A DNA stretch of 64,000 nucleotides from an uncultured Planctomycetaceae bacterium (GCA_943787265.1 CALSLT010000022.1:124001-188000); one strand, 5' to 3'. Positions 48,328-58,790 are shown, numbered from the stretch's first letter. The notes: generated from the sequence alone by a model not told the origin. Numbers and translations are program-made.

Positions 48328-48445
48328 GGGTGGCGCTGGTTGCTTGCAACCAGTGTCGCGAAGCGACAAGAGATGTTTCGCACTTGATTAGATAGATTGC
48401 CTCTTGCGGCTTCGCCGCACAGTTTGCAAGCAACCTGTGCCATCC
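48328..48445. repeat. dispersed double-hairpin repeat, copy 2 (full inverted pair)
   Basis: Two arms in opposite orientation: 48328-48372 and 48401-48445, each with the GGTTGC-TTGCAACC-type hairpin and the GCGAAGC/GCTTCGC hairpin, separated by 28 bases. The right arm matches copies 1 and 3. The whole forms a 118-bp imperfect inverted repeat, MITE- or REP-pair-like. It lies between cimA and valS. Confidence 0.75.
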
Positions 48446-48544
48446 AAAACTCGAACTGAAGCGATCACTTTGGTTAGCTCGTGAGGCGGCCTGACTTTCG
48501 GTTACACAAAATCAACACAACTTGTTTCATAGCGTTACAGAACC

Positions 48545-51500
48545 ATGAGCACAGAACTTCCCAAGCAGTATCAACCGTCCGAAGCTCAGAGCCGCTGGTT
48601 GGATTACTGGAAAGAGAATGGCTACTTCGATGCGAATCCGAATTCGGAGAAGAAGCCTCATACGATCATGATTCCGCTGCCGAACGTTACCGGTGCTTTG
48701 CACATGGGGCACGCGTTGAATGGCACGCTGCAGGATCTGATCACTCGCTGGCGACGGATGCAGGGTTACGAAGCTCTGTGGATGCCGGGGACCGATCACG
48801 CTGGCATCGCGACGCAGGCTGTCGTTGAGCGGCGGATGTTTGAAGAAGAAGGTCTCACTCGGCATGACATTGGTCGCGAGGCTCTGGTTGAGCGGATCTG
48901 GGATTGGAAGGACTCTTACGAGAAGCGGATTCTTGAGCAGCTTCGACAGCTTGGTGCGAGCTGCGACTGGCGGCGGACTCGGTTCACGCTGGACGAGACT
49001 TGCTCGAAGGCCGTGCGCCGGACGTTCTTTCGGTTCTTCAAAGATGGACTGATCTTCCGTGGCAAACGACTGGTTAACTGGGATCCGCATTTGCAGACGG
49101 CTGTTGCCAACGACGAAGTCTTTCATGAGGAAGTCGACGGTCACTTCTGGACATTCACTTATCCGGTCGTGGACGAAGACGGCGAGCTGACGGGTGACAA
49201 GCTGGCGTTTTCGACGACGCGGCCGGAAACGATGATTGGCGATTCGGCGGTCTGCGTTCATCCGACGGACGAGCGGTACGAGCACCTCGTTGGGCTGAAA
49301 TGTCGCATTCCGGTGACTGGTCGAGACATTCCGATCATTGCCGACGCTCTGCTGGCTAAGAAGGAACTCGGGACCGGCTGTGTGAAGGTGACACCGGCTC
49401 ACGACCACAACGATTACGCTTGCGGCCTGCGGAACGATCTTGAAGAGATCAACATTCTCAACCCGGACGCGACGATCAATGAGACCGGCGGAGAGAAGTA
49501 CCAGGGCATGGACCGGTACGACTGCCGCACAAAAATCGTTGAGGACATGGAAACTCTCGGTCACTACGTCGAGGTCGAAGACCGCAAGATCGAACTGGCA
49601 CACAGCGACCGTTCGAAGTCGCCGGTAGAGCCGTACTTGTCGGACCAGTGGTTCGTGAAAATGGACGACTTGGCCGGCGGACAGCCGGGACTCGCTCAGT
49701 CAGCAATGGACGCCGTCGACGACCGGCGCGTACGGTTCTTCCCGCAGCGTTACCAGCGAACCTATTTAGATTGGCTCGGAGAAAAACGCGACTGGTGCAT
49801 CAGCCGCCAGCTCTGGTGGGGGCATAGGATTCCGGTTTGGACAAGAGTGGATGATTCCACACTTGATGGGCAGCCCATCGAAGGGAAGATTTTTGGGTTA
49901 GATAATGAGGCTATTCGCGATGCGATTACAGCCAAGTCAATCTTTGATTCGGAGTCAGAGACCGAAACTTGGTTTGTGTGCGTCGACGATGGACGACCCG
50001 ACGTCGAAAAGGTGTTAGAGGATCACGGGTTCGTTCAGGAAGAAGACGTTCTCGACACATGGTTCAGTTCAGCGCTCTGGCCGCATGCGACGCTTGGCTG
50101 GCCGGATGCGGAGAACAATCCGCCGTTGTCTGATGGCGACGCTGAGGCTTCTGAAAAGAACGAAGTTCTCGACTACTTTTACCCGGGCAACGTGCTGATC
50201 ACGTCTCGCGATATTATCACGCTGTGGGTAGCCCGAATGGTTTTGACCGGGCTTTACAACATGGATGATATTCCGTTTGGCCATGTGCATGTTCATCCGA
50301 AGATTCTGGATGGCTTCGGGCAGACGATGAGTAAGTCGAAGGGGAACGGCTGCGACCCTCAGGACTTGATCGATCGGTACGGGACGGACGCTGTTCGGTT
50401 TTCGATTGCGTCGTTCGCGGGCGAGACGCAGGACGTCAAGCTTCCGATGGGCTATGAGTGTCCGCATTGTCAGAACGTCGTGCCGCAGGCTCTCGATGGC
50501 AAAGGGCCGATGGTTAAGCCGGCGACGGTGAAGGTGGCTTTACGAGGATCTTCTGAGAAGGTGCTGATGCCTTGTCCGAAGTGCAAAAAGGAATCGCAGT
50601 TCTCGACGCCGCAGTACGATCTCGATCCGGCTCAGCCAGCCGCTCGGATGGTCAGCGAGCGGTTTGAGTACGGGCGCAACTTCTGCAACAAGCTGTGGAA
50701 CGCCGCCCGCTTTGCGATCATGAATCTCGAAGGCTACACGCCCGGGAAGATCGAAGAGTCTGATCTGCGGCTGGAAGATCGCTGGGTGCTCAGCCGGCTT
50801 TCGCGAGTGACCGAGGACGTGACAACGCTGCTCGGCCGCTACCAGTTCGACAAGGCCACGCAGGCGATCCGCGATTTTACCTGGAACGAGTTCTGCGACT
50901 GGTACCTGGAGATGGTCAAGCCTCGCCTGAAGGCCGAGGGCGACGAGAAGGCGTTGGCTCAACGCGTGCTCGTTGGCGTGCTCGACGGGCTGGTTCGGTT
51001 GCTGCAGCCGTTTACTCCGTTTATCTGCGAAGAGCTCTGGCAGAAGCTGAAGGACATCGCTCCGGAACGCGGGCTGTTTGAACCTCGGGCTGCGGCCGAG
51101 AGTGCGATGATTGCCTCGTGGCCTGAGCTGCCGAGCTTCGCTGCAGGATGAGAACCTCGAAGATCGTTTCAGCCGGCTGCAGGAAACGGTCGTCGCCGTG
51201 CGGAATATCCGAGCGGTTTATGGCATCGGGCCAAACGTTCCGGTGAAGCTGTTCATGAAGTGCGAACCTGGCGTTGCCGAAGAGCTGCAGGTTTGTGCGG
51301 ACCAGTTCGAGAATCTCGCGAAGACGGTTCTGGAAGCAGCCGGCGTCGAGATTGATCGGCCGGCGGCTTCGGCGAGTTTCAATCTGAAAGATGCTGACGG
51401 CTTTGTGCCGCTCGAGGGGCTCGTCGATGTTTCGGCCGAGCTGGAGCGTCAGAAGAAGGAAGCGGACAAACTGAGAGGCTTTATCAAAGGGCACTCGGGC

Positions 51501-51632
51501 AAACTGAAGAACGAGAAGTTCGTGCAGAACGCTCCGGAAAAAGTCGTCGCCGAAGTTCGCGAGACTCTGGCCGGACTGGAGAAGCAGCTTGAATCCGTTG
51601 AGGCGGTGATTGCTCAATTGGGCGATGGGTAG
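48545..51632 (+). CDS. valS: valine-tRNA ligase (one frameshift)
   Basis: The first frame (48545-51151) has class-I motifs HMGH (in TGALHMGHALNG) and MSKSKGN near residue 595, the editing domain (FSTTRPETMIGDSAVCV) and WNAARF. After about 51130 the frame is lost; the next frame gives LQDENLEDRFSRLQETVVAV and the C-terminal coiled coil (LVDVSAELERQKKEADKLRGF), ending at 51632. One extra base near 51136 explains it, restoring about 1028 residues. Between DVKLP and RNFCNKLWN there is an insertion of about 80 residues with CPHC (about 639-642) and CPKC (about 676-679), a zinc-ribbon-like insert not found in most ValS. Confidence 0.9.
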
Positions 51633-52101
51633 GGCAGGGACCGGCGAAGCTGGGACGTGTCCCAGCCTACGGATTTCGGCCTCGGGGGTAGTTGCCTCTT
51701 GCGGCTGCGCTGCTCAGGTTGCGAGCAACCTGAGCCACCCATTCGTATCTGGATCGGCTTGAAAATTCCTTCCAGAGCGGACTCGATGTCAAAGTGGGCA
51801 GTCTCGTGAGACTCTTTCGGTCGTAGCGGTTGTACGGGCGCTCTGGTCCGAAACGCTGGCAGGACCCGTTCAGACGTCAAAACTTGCCGTCGGGTATGTC
51901 GATACCTTTGAGGCACGACCGGAACGTATCGGTCGTCGGAGTTGTGATGTCGGCTCTGATTGCCGAAGGATTGTCTGCCTCGTAACAACGTTGCCGGCGG
52001 ACTCTTTCGAGCCAGTGCTTAAATGCCGACCGATCAGCATCACGCGGCAGGGTTACCGCGAACAGACCAGCCTCCACACATGGATATTCAGGGAGAGAGC
52101 A
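51633..52101. other. 469-bp gene-free region between valS and the YHS protein gene
   Basis: It holds a perfect 8-bp palindrome with a GT centre (51649-51656 with 51659-51666) soon after valS, without a T-run, and copy 3 of the dispersed repeat (51696-51740). Beyond that I see nothing identifiable up to 52101. Confidence 0.4.
51696..51740. repeat. dispersed double-hairpin repeat, copy 3
   Basis: A 45-bp single arm matching the right arms of copies 1 and 2 (CTCTTGCGGC..., CAGGTTGC-GA-GCAACCTG, GCCACCC). Base changes in the first hairpin (GCGGC now followed by TGCGCTGC) are partly compensated, which suggests selection or shared origin at the RNA/DNA hairpin level. Confidence 0.65.
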
Positions 52102-53754
52102 GTGAGAATTGAATTCTCAGCACGAGCATGGATGCTCAGCGCAGCGACGGGGTTGGTGATCCTGCCATCAATGGATGTTGAGGTTCGAGCCGAATCTCAG
52201 TCCGCCAGTCCGTCGGCATCCGAAACTTCGGGTGAGCCTCGAATGTTGATTGAGCGGCCCGCGACTCGCGATGCCATCAGCACGTCGAAGCCGGCACGAA
52301 GCCTGTTTCCAAAGCTGTTTTCGTCAAAGAAGTCTGAACCTTCCGTTCAACTTCCACCGCGAGAGGCGGGCGACACTCGCAGTGAGGTGCAACGCCATCT
52401 TGACGCGTTGTACGGTCGCGAAGGCCGTGATGCTCCGTCTCTGGACATCGGTCAGTCGGTCCGGCCTCCGCAACGCTCAGGACTGAGTTCCGCGGCAACT
52501 CCGCAGCCGAAGAGCAGCGCCGCTCAGGCACCAGGCAAAGGTCCGATTCGGCAGGTTTCTTCGAACCCGTTCAAGCGGTTCTTCCAGAAGATCACTCCGT
52601 TCCGTCGAGCGAAGAATCCGAACGACGAAACTCCGGAGCGAGTTGAACCGCTGCCAGCCGCAGCACGACGCGAGCAACTGCGACTTCAGCAGACGCCGAT
52701 TGCACCTCCGGTTGTTAAGCCGAAGCCAAATCTACAGCCTGCTCCGATCCCGATGAGCACTGAAGGTGTGGTGGCTCGACCTGCTTTGCCTGCTCTGGAC
52801 CTGCTCGTCCCACCAGCTCCCGCTCCGGCCGAACTGGCGAATGAAGCTGCGGGAGAATTGGATGAGCTGAAGGCTCCAGTTGCCGCTGCGGCAGCCGACC
52901 TGGAGTCAAAGGCCGGTGATGCCACTCGGAAACTTCCCGAGTTTCTGCCAGCGGTCGAATTGCCTCGTGGGAACGCTCCACAGATTCTGGCTACAGAGTT
53001 GTCGGATGAGCCGATCAATTCCGCGGCTGATGCTGTGCCCGAGCTGGCTGACGGTGACGACTTGCTGGGGAATCCGTTTCCTGAATTGTCCGAGTCACAA
53101 GCCGACGGAACGCCTGCATCTGCTGAGCCAGCAACAGTTGTTAAGTCGCAAGAAGCCGAAACCAGCAACCCGTTCAACGGGTTGAAACTGGATGCTGAAG
53201 AGGCTGCAGCTACGGTTCAGCAGACTGCGGCGGACTCGATTCCGCTTCCTAAACTTCCGGACTTGCCAGCTCCGGCTGAGCTTGCTGCTCCGGACGATGC
53301 TGCTCCCGCTGGACAGCTTCCGGAGATCACTCCGGCTGAAAAGCCAATTGTGAAGTCTTCCGCACCGAGCGGTGCTCACAGTGAAAAGTTGCAGAAGATC
53401 GCTGAACGCAGCGAGCTGAATGGGCTTAAGGGGTTCTGCCCGGTTGCTCTTCGAGACTCACGTGAGTTGAAAGACGCTCGGCCTTCGTTCCAGGCTGAGT
53501 TCAACGGCGACTACTACAACTTCTCATCAGCAGAGGCCCTCGCTAAGTTCAAAGCTGAGCCGGAGAAGTACGCTCCTGCCGCTGGCGGTCAGGACGTCGT
53601 ATTGGCTGCAAATGAGGGGACAAGTCGCGAAGGCTCGCTGGACCGAGCAGTGTGGTATCGCAACAAGCTTTACCTGTTCAGCTCAAAGGATTCTCACGAG
53701 GAATTCGTCGCTTCGCCGTCGAAATTCGCGGTTGACCTCGCTGATGATGAGTAA
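52102..53754 (+). CDS. exported Pro/Ala-rich protein with C-terminal YHS-like repeats
   Basis: About 550 residues from GTG 52102, which has GGGAGAG just upstream and leads into a signal peptide (hydrophobic core AATGLVILPSM, residues about 11-22). Residues about 60-430 are low complexity, rich in Pro, Ala, Glu and Ser, with short NPF motifs (SNPFKRF, GNPFPEL, SNPFNGL). The C-terminus has two YHS-like modules: GFCPVALRDSRELKDARPSF through NFSSAEALAKFKAEPEKYAP, and AVWYRNKLYLFSSKDSHEEF. YHS folds are small metal-binding or scaffold domains; this arrangement is frequent in planctomycetes and its role unknown. A frame continues 37 codons upstream but without a signal sequence. Confidence 0.72.
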   Translation: MRIEFSARAWMLSAATGLVILPSMDVEVRAESQSASPSASETSGEPRMLIERPATRDAISTSKPARSLFPKLFSSKKSEPSVQLPPREAGDTRSEVQRHLDALYGREGRDAPSLDIGQSVRPPQRSGLSSAATPQPKSSAAQAPGKGPIRQVSSNPFKRFFQKITPFRRAKNPNDETPERVEPLPAAARREQLRLQQTPIAPPVVKPKPNLQPAPIPMSTEGVVARPALPALDLLVPPAPAPAELANEAAGELDELKAPVAAAAADLESKAGDATRKLPEFLPAVELPRGNAPQILATELSDEPINSAADAVPELADGDDLLGNPFPELSESQADGTPASAEPATVVKSQEAETSNPFNGLKLDAEEAAATVQQTAADSIPLPKLPDLPAPAELAAPDDAAPAGQLPEITPAEKPIVKSSAPSGAHSEKLQKIAERSELNGLKGFCPVALRDSRELKDARPSFQAEFNGDYYNFSSAEALAKFKAEPEKYAPAAGGQDVVLAANEGTSREGSLDRAVWYRNKLYLFSSKDSHEEFVASPSKFAVDLADDE

Positions 53755-53815
53755 GAGATGAAAATCATCCCCGATATAAGGATGCGGCTGCATCGGGGCT
53801 GATGACTGAAGGTTA

Positions 53816-53857
53816 AACCGAGGTCTGTGGGTTTTCGCTCGCAGGCCTCGGTTTTTT
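53816..53857 (+). terminator. intrinsic terminator of the YHS protein gene
   Basis: CCGAGG (53818-53823) pairs with CCTCGG (53846-53851), with CTG/CAG continuing the stem after a mismatch, followed by six T (53852-53857). Confidence 0.8.
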
Positions 53858-53870
53858 ATTTGCATTTGTG

Positions 53871-53888
53871 TTGTTGTTGTTGTTGTTG
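53871..53888 (+). repeat. (TTG)6 microsatellite
   Basis: Six perfect TTG units (18 bases) in non-coding DNA directly after the terminator. Prone to slippage but not in a gene. Confidence 0.8.
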
Positions 53889-54247
53889 TGACCGATTTCG
53901 TTGTTTGGGGTTTGTATTAGTTGTTATTGGTGGGGGTTGGCTGTGTCGCTGCGGCAGACGTTGCCAGTCGGTAGGGATTCGACATCTGAATCAGATTTGA
54001 CAGATGGAGCATTTCGGCTGCCTTCTGGTGTCAACTTCTGCAAACACCGGTGTTAGAACCACTGAATTGCATTGAGATACGGTCGGGCAGTTATACAATG
54101 TCTTGCCCCCGCCCGGACGGATCCACCTCGCGGACTCCTGTCAACCCTCCCTCGCCCCAGTATTGCTTTTGCTGGGTACGGTCTTACCGAGACCGCGTTA
54201 CGTACACATCACCTCTCACTCACTCCTTTTTCAGAGTTAAGAACGCG

Positions 54248-55393
54248 ATGAATTATCATATCCTGCTGACTGGCGCTACGGGTCTGCTCGGAAGATACCT
54301 GCTTCGTGACCTCCTGCTCGCTGAGACCTCTGTCGCTGTCCTCGTCCGTCGCGGCCGGCGTCAAAACGCCGCCGAACGAGTCGAAGCGATGATGTTGAGC
54401 TGGGAAGCGATGCTCGATTGTGAGCTCCCTCGTCCACACGTTCTCGAAGGTGACCTGACGAAGCCGAATCTCGGCCTCGGTGATGACGATCTCAACTGGA
54501 TCGAAAAGAATTGCGACTCTGTCCTGCACAACGCTGCGAGCCTGACGTTCATCAGTTCTGACCCCGACGGCGAGCCATGGATCTCAAATGTCAACGGAAC
54601 GAAGAATGTTCTCGACGTTTGTGAGCGAACCTGCATCAAAGACTTCCATCACGTGTCGACGTCTTACGTTTGCGGTCTGCGCGATGGCGATGTGCTCGAA
54701 ACGGAACTCGATGAAGGCCAGGAGTGGGGCAACGACTACGAACGTAGCAAGGTCCAAGCTGAGAAGTTGGTCCGCGACGCGAAGTTTTTGAGCCCGCCAA
54801 CGTTTTACCGTCCGGCCATTATTGTTGGCGACTCGGAAACGGGATTCACGACGACGTTCCATGGCTTCTATGCAGCACTGCATCTAGCATACACACTGCA
54901 CAAGTCCTCGACCGGCGAGTCGGAGCGGGAGCAATCAATCCGAACTCGCATCACTCTCGACGGTGATGAACGGAAGAGTTTCGTTCCTGTCGATTGGGTT
55001 TCGGCGGTTACTGCACACATTGTTACAAATCGAGAGTTCCACGGACAGACTTACCATCTGACACCAGAGAATCCAGTTTCGGTAGGCGACGTCAAAAAAG
55101 TTCTTGAATCGGCCTATGGTTTCGAGGGAGCAGTCTTCCACGGTTCTGGCAAGCGGGTTGAAGACCCAACAGAAATCGAGCAGCTCTTTTACGAACATAT
55201 CCGAGTTTATAACTCGTACTGGCGTGATGATCCGCGGTTCGACGGTGCCAATACGAAAGCCGCTGCCCCTCATTTGCCGTGCCCGACGATCGATTATGAG
55301 ATGTTGCTCATGATGGCGAACAAGGCGATCGAAATGGACTTCCGCTGGAAGGAAAAAGTGCCTGCTGCGAATGTCAGTGCGACTTCCAGCTAA
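54248..55393 (+). CDS. NAD(P)-dependent thioester reductase-like (NAD_binding_4) protein
   Basis: About 381 residues from ATG 54248. The N-terminal Rossmann motif is HILLTGATGLLGRYLLRDLL; the catalytic Tyr/Lys pattern is not canonical SDR but YERSKVQAEKLV supplies YxxxK. FHHVSTSYVCG and FYRPAIIVGDSETG match the male-sterility/thioester-reductase (fatty acyl-CoA reductase) group. It may reduce a thioester-bound or CoA-bound acyl chain; substrate unknown. The frame upstream of 54248 is open but has no ribosome site and no family similarity. A terminator follows. Confidence 0.82.
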   Translation: MNYHILLTGATGLLGRYLLRDLLLAETSVAVLVRRGRRQNAAERVEAMMLSWEAMLDCELPRPHVLEGDLTKPNLGLGDDDLNWIEKNCDSVLHNAASLTFISSDPDGEPWISNVNGTKNVLDVCERTCIKDFHHVSTSYVCGLRDGDVLETELDEGQEWGNDYERSKVQAEKLVRDAKFLSPPTFYRPAIIVGDSETGFTTTFHGFYAALHLAYTLHKSSTGESEREQSIRTRITLDGDERKSFVPVDWVSAVTAHIVTNREFHGQTYHLTPENPVSVGDVKKVLESAYGFEGAVFHGSGKRVEDPTEIEQLFYEHIRVYNSYWRDDPRFDGANTKAAAPHLPCPTIDYEMLLMMANKAIEMDFRWKEKVPAANVSATSS

Positions 55394-55424
55394 TCAGAGG
55401 CTGTTTGAAGCTTTTGAACTTACC

Positions 55425-55458
55425 CAGCCGCGGTCGTTCTTCGATCGCGGCTGTTTTT
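55425..55458 (+). terminator. intrinsic terminator after the thioester-reductase-like gene
   Basis: A 12-bp stem with one G-T pair (55425-55436 with 55442-55453), 5-nt loop TTCTT, followed by five T. Confidence 0.85.
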
Positions 55459-55533
55459 GTATCGCGAGCCAATCTGTAATCGTCTCCTGGGTGAGCGGAT
55501 TGCCGCTCGGCTCGCCATCGAGCCAACAGGGCG

Positions 55534-55563
55534 TTGACAAGCTGAAATTCGCAGGACTACACT
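55534..55563 (+). promoter_or_regulatory. sigma-70-type promoter of hppA
   Basis: TTGACA (55534-55539) with TACACT (55558-55563), 18 bases apart. It predicts a leader of about 130 bases that contains the nested hairpin at 55594-55635. Confidence 0.5.
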
Positions 55564-55593
55564 CGCGAGCTTGTGTTCGGTCCGGCATAAATC

Positions 55594-55635
55594 AAACCAG
55601 TTATTGCGAGAAACGACTTCTCACTCGACTGGTTT
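55594..55635 (+). other. nested hairpin in the hppA leader
   Basis: AAACCAGT (55594-55601) pairs with ACTGGTTT (55628-55635), enclosing a second hairpin GAGAA-ACGAC-TTCTC. It is followed by TCAATATATT rather than a pure T-run, so it may be an RNA-stability or regulatory element rather than a terminator. Confidence 0.35.
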
Positions 55636-55700
55636 TCAATATATTGCTCGGCCGAATTGAGGATGGAGCCACATAGTTCTGCAGGAGTGGAACAGCCAGG

Positions 55701-58316
55701 ATGAGCTTTACTCGATTTGACCGCCGCGTCGTTCCTTGTCTCGCTTTCGCTGCGACCTTCCTTTCATTTCTTCTGGGCTCGCCTGATGCCCTGCTTGCTG
55801 CCGAGGCCGCGAGCGAGGAAACGATTGCTGCTGGCAATTCGCCGATGGTGATTGGCTGTTGGATTGCCAGTCTGGTTGGATCACTGATTGCCCTCTTCTT
55901 CGCCCGCCGCTTCTTTATGTGGATGGTGATGCAGGACGAGGGCGACGATGAGATGGTCCGCATCGCCGAGCATGTCCGGCAAGGAGCCGACGCTTATCTC
56001 AGGCAGCAGTACAGACTCGTTGCGATCTTCTTCATGATCACGTGCGTCTTGCTTGCCGCCGTCGCGTTCATCTTTAACGCTCAGTCTGAGTGGGTGCCGT
56101 TTGCTTTTGTGACTGGCGGATTCTTCTCCGGCCTTGCGGGCTGGTTTGGGATGAAGACGGCGACTCTGGCGAGTTCACGAACCGCTGCTGCTGCAAGGAA
56201 TTCGTTGAACCAGGGGCTGCAGGTCGCATTTCGCAGCGGTGCTGTGATGGGGCTGGTTGTTGTTGGGCTCGGGTTGCTCGATATTTGTGCATGGTTTGCG
56301 GTGCTCAACTGGATCTATCCGGCGATGCCCGGCGGTCACGTTCTCGGCCTCGAAGAAATGACTCTGACCATGCTGTGTTTCGGTATGGGGGCGAGCAGTC
56401 AGGCCTTGTTTGCACGCGTCGGCGGCGGAATCTTCACCAAGGCGGCGGATGTTGGTGCTGACCTTGTTGGAAAAGTAGAGGCCGGAATTCCTGAAGACGA
56501 TCCTCGTAACCCAGCCACGATTGCTGACAATGTTGGTGACAATGTGGGCGATGTCGCTGGCATGGGAGCGGATCTTTACGAATCGTATTGTGGTTCGATT
56601 CTTGCCAGTTCGGCACTCGGTGTGGCCGCTTTCAGTGGCTACCCGACGATGCAGTATATGATGCTGCTACTGCCGATGTTGCTTGCGGGTTGTGGGATCG
56701 TTGTTTCGATCTTCGGCATCCACCTGGTGAAGACCGAAGACGGTGCTACTCAGAGAAACCTTCTGGCGGCAATTGGCCGTGGCATCAACGTCAGCAGTGT
56801 GCTGGTCGCGGTTGTGGCCGCAGGACTTGTCTATGTCTTGCTCGTAGGCCCATCGGGACAGGTTGATTTCGCGGAAGACTCGTTACTTCCACGGGGGAAT
56901 CAGTTGTTCGGCGTCTTCTGGTCAATTGTCACGGGCCTGGTTGCCGGAGTGATTATTGGCCGTTGGACCGAGTATTCGACGAGCGAAGAATTTGCACCGA
57001 CCAAGCGGATTGCCGATCAAGGCGTGACTGGGCCAGCGACCGTGATCATTGCTGGAATCGCCGAAGGCTTCTACAGCGTCTGGGTGCCGATCGTTGTGAT
57101 CGGTGTGGCGATTCTTGTGGCGTTCGGATCGTGCACGGGCTTCGACTACGACACACCTCAATTGTTCGCGCTCGGTCTGTACGGAGTCGCAATTTCGGCT
57201 GTAGGCATGTTGAGCACGCTGGGGATCACACTTGCGACGGACGCTTATGGGCCGATTGCCGACAACGCTGGCGGCAACGCAGAAATGAGTCATCAGGATC
57301 CGTCGGTGAGGCAGCGGACGGACGCACTTGACAGTCTCGGAAATACGACGGCCGCGACTGGCAAAGGCTTCGCGATTGGCTCTGCGGCGCTGACTGCCTT
57401 GGCGCTTCTCGCAGCGTACGTTGAAGAAGTTCGAGTAGGTATCGACCGTTGGGCTGAAGACTTTGATGACGCGGTCGCTGTGTCGACCAGTCTCGAGGAT
57501 GCCACCGTCGTCAAGATTGGACGAAACATTGTTGGAGTGATTACGGCAGAAGGTAAACATCCAGAGCCGTGGCTATTGATCCCTCGCGTCCGCCCTGAAG
57601 AAGGTTCGGCGATGGACAACATGCTCAATGCAGAGGTGAAACAAGGTGTCGAGCACGTCAACCTGGTCGAACTGTCGAAGACCGGCGCGGTCGTCAATAA
57701 TCACAAGGCGACGATTCCCGACTTCACGAAATTCTACGACGTCACCATCATGAACCCGCGAGTCCTTGTCGGTGCGTTTATGGGCGTGATGCTGGCCTTC
57801 GTGTTCTGTGCCATGACGATGAAAGCGGTCGGTCGAGCAGCCAGCAAGATGGTCGAAGAAGTCCGACGCCAGTTCCGTGAGATACCCGGAATTATGGAAG
57901 GGACTGGTGAACCTGAGTACGCCTCGTGTGTCGCCATTAGTACGGCGGCGGCTCAGCAGGAAATGTTGCTTCCGTCGCTGCTCGGACTGGTTGTGCCAAT
58001 TGTCGTAGGGCTGCTTTTGGGCGTTGCCGGAGTCATGGGGATGCTGGCCGGTGGCCTGACCGCTGGATTTGCTGTCGCAATCATGATGGCAAACTCAGGC
58101 GGAGCCTGGGACAATGCGAAGAAGTACATCGAGTCCGGGGCTCATGGTGGGAAGGGAACGGACGTCCATAAAGCGACCGTTGTCGGCGACACGGTTGGGG
58201 ATCCATTTAAGGATACAAGTGGCCCCAGTTTGAATATTCTGATCAAACTTATGAGTATGGTGTCGGTGGTGTTCGCCGGGCTGATTGTTAAGTACTGTAT
58301 CTTCAACTTCTTTTAA
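55701..58316 (+). CDS. hppA: membrane-integral (V-type) ion-translocating pyrophosphatase
   Basis: 871 residues. An N-terminal cleavable-looking hydrophobic segment (residues 1-33) is followed by about 16 membrane helices. Catalytic loops: [14 protein letters not shown] with [32 protein letters not shown], and the final [14 protein letters not shown] with [20 protein letters not shown]. The K+/Ala-position motif reads GNTTA, as in K+-dependent members. Known enzymes have about 660-770 residues; here about 105 extra residues (about 575-680, including [11 protein letters not shown] and [12 protein letters not shown]) interrupt the membrane region. It hydrolyses PPi to pump H+ or Na+. rsfS follows after 9 bases. 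Confidence 0.95.
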   Translation: MSFTRFDRRVVPCLAFAATFLSFLLGSPDALLAAEAASEETIAAGNSPMVIGCWIASLVGSLIALFFARRFFMWMVMQDEGDDEMVRIAEHVRQGADAYLRQQYRLVAIFFMITCVLLAAVAFIFNAQSEWVPFAFVTGGFFSGLAGWFGMKTATLASSRTAAAARNSLNQGLQVAFRSGAVMGLVVVGLGLLDICAWFAVLNWIYPAMPGGHVLGLEEMTLTMLCFGMGASSQALFARVGGGIFTKAADVGADLVGKVEAGIPEDDPRNPATIADNVGDNVGDVAGMGADLYESYCGSILASSALGVAAFSGYPTMQYMMLLLPMLLAGCGIVVSIFGIHLVKTEDGATQRNLLAAIGRGINVSSVLVAVVAAGLVYVLLVGPSGQVDFAEDSLLPRGNQLFGVFWSIVTGLVAGVIIGRWTEYSTSEEFAPTKRIADQGVTGPATVIIAGIAEGFYSVWVPIVVIGVAILVAFGSCTGFDYDTPQLFALGLYGVAISAVGMLSTLGITLATDAYGPIADNAGGNAEMSHQDPSVRQRTDALDSLGNTTAATGKGFAIGSAALTALALLAAYVEEVRVGIDRWAEDFDDAVAVSTSLEDATVVKIGRNIVGVITAEGKHPEPWLLIPRVRPEEGSAMDNMLNAEVKQGVEHVNLVELSKTGAVVNNHKATIPDFTKFYDVTIMNPRVLVGAFMGVMLAFVFCAMTMKAVGRAASKMVEEVRRQFREIPGIMEGTGEPEYASCVAISTAAAQQEMLLPSLLGLVVPIVVGLLLGVAGVMGMLAGGLTAGFAVAIMMANSGGAWDNAKKYIESGAHGGKGTDVHKATVVGDTVGDPFKDTSGPSLNILIKLMSMVSVVFAGLIVKYCIFNFF

Positions 58317-58325
58317 GAGTATTCC

Positions 58326-58790
58326 GTGTCTTCAGGAACCGTCCTCGATATGTCAGTGACCGAAAACAGTCAGGTCGACGAAAACTTTGAAACCGCCAGG
58401 CTGGTAGCCCGAATCGCTGACGATTTCCGCGGAAAAGACATTCTTCTGCTCGACATGCGGCCAATCACGCCGATCGTCGACTTCTTCATCGTCGTGACGG
58501 CGACAAGCCAGCGACAGATGAAGGCTCTTGGAGAAGAAGTCGCTCGCGTGATGAAAAAACGCGGACAGCAGCGTCTTGGAGAAGAGGGTACGGACGGCGA
58601 TGGAGTTTGGGTTCTCCAGGACTTCGGAGACGTCGTTCTGCACGTCTTCACGCCGGAAGGCCGTGAGCTCTACGATCTCGAAGGGCTGTGGGCAGACGCT
58701 CCGCGTTTAGAGTTGGAACTGTCGCAGAATCCGGCATCGGGAACAGACTCGTCTACGAATGCAGCGGCCGCAGATGAAGGCAGTGAATAG
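58326..58790 (+). CDS. rsfS: ribosome silencing factor RsfS
   Basis: 154 residues with a GTG start at 58326 (ATG 58350 is possible). The RsfS/Iojap domain is complete: ADDFRGKDILLLDMRPITPIVDFFIVVTA, then RQMKALGEEV, GVWVLQDFGDVVLHVF and LEGLWADA. It binds uL14 and prevents subunit joining under starvation. The Ala/Ser/Thr-rich 30-residue tail is extra. It is probably in the hppA transcript. Confidence 0.95.
   Translation: MSSGTVLDMSVTENSQVDENFETARLVARIADDFRGKDILLLDMRPITPIVDFFIVVTATSQRQMKALGEEVARVMKKRGQQRLGEEGTDGDGVWVLQDFGDVVLHVFTPEGRELYDLEGLWADAPRLELELSQNPASGTDSSTNAAAADEGSE

Larger units (their letters stand above)
53755..54247. other. 493-bp gene-free region with terminator and TTG microsatellite
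   Basis: It contains the terminator at 53816-53857 and six TTG units at 53871-53888. The rest (53900-54247) lacks a clear promoter or hairpin. The reading frame from 54050 that joins the next gene is not translated in any recognisable way. Confidence 0.4.

Noticed and set aside
46643-48433. A 596-codon reverse ORF covering cimA
   Set aside because: It is antisense to a clear cimA with complete catalytic motifs; its translation shows no domain and is rich in His/Arg/Asp typical of an antisense frame.
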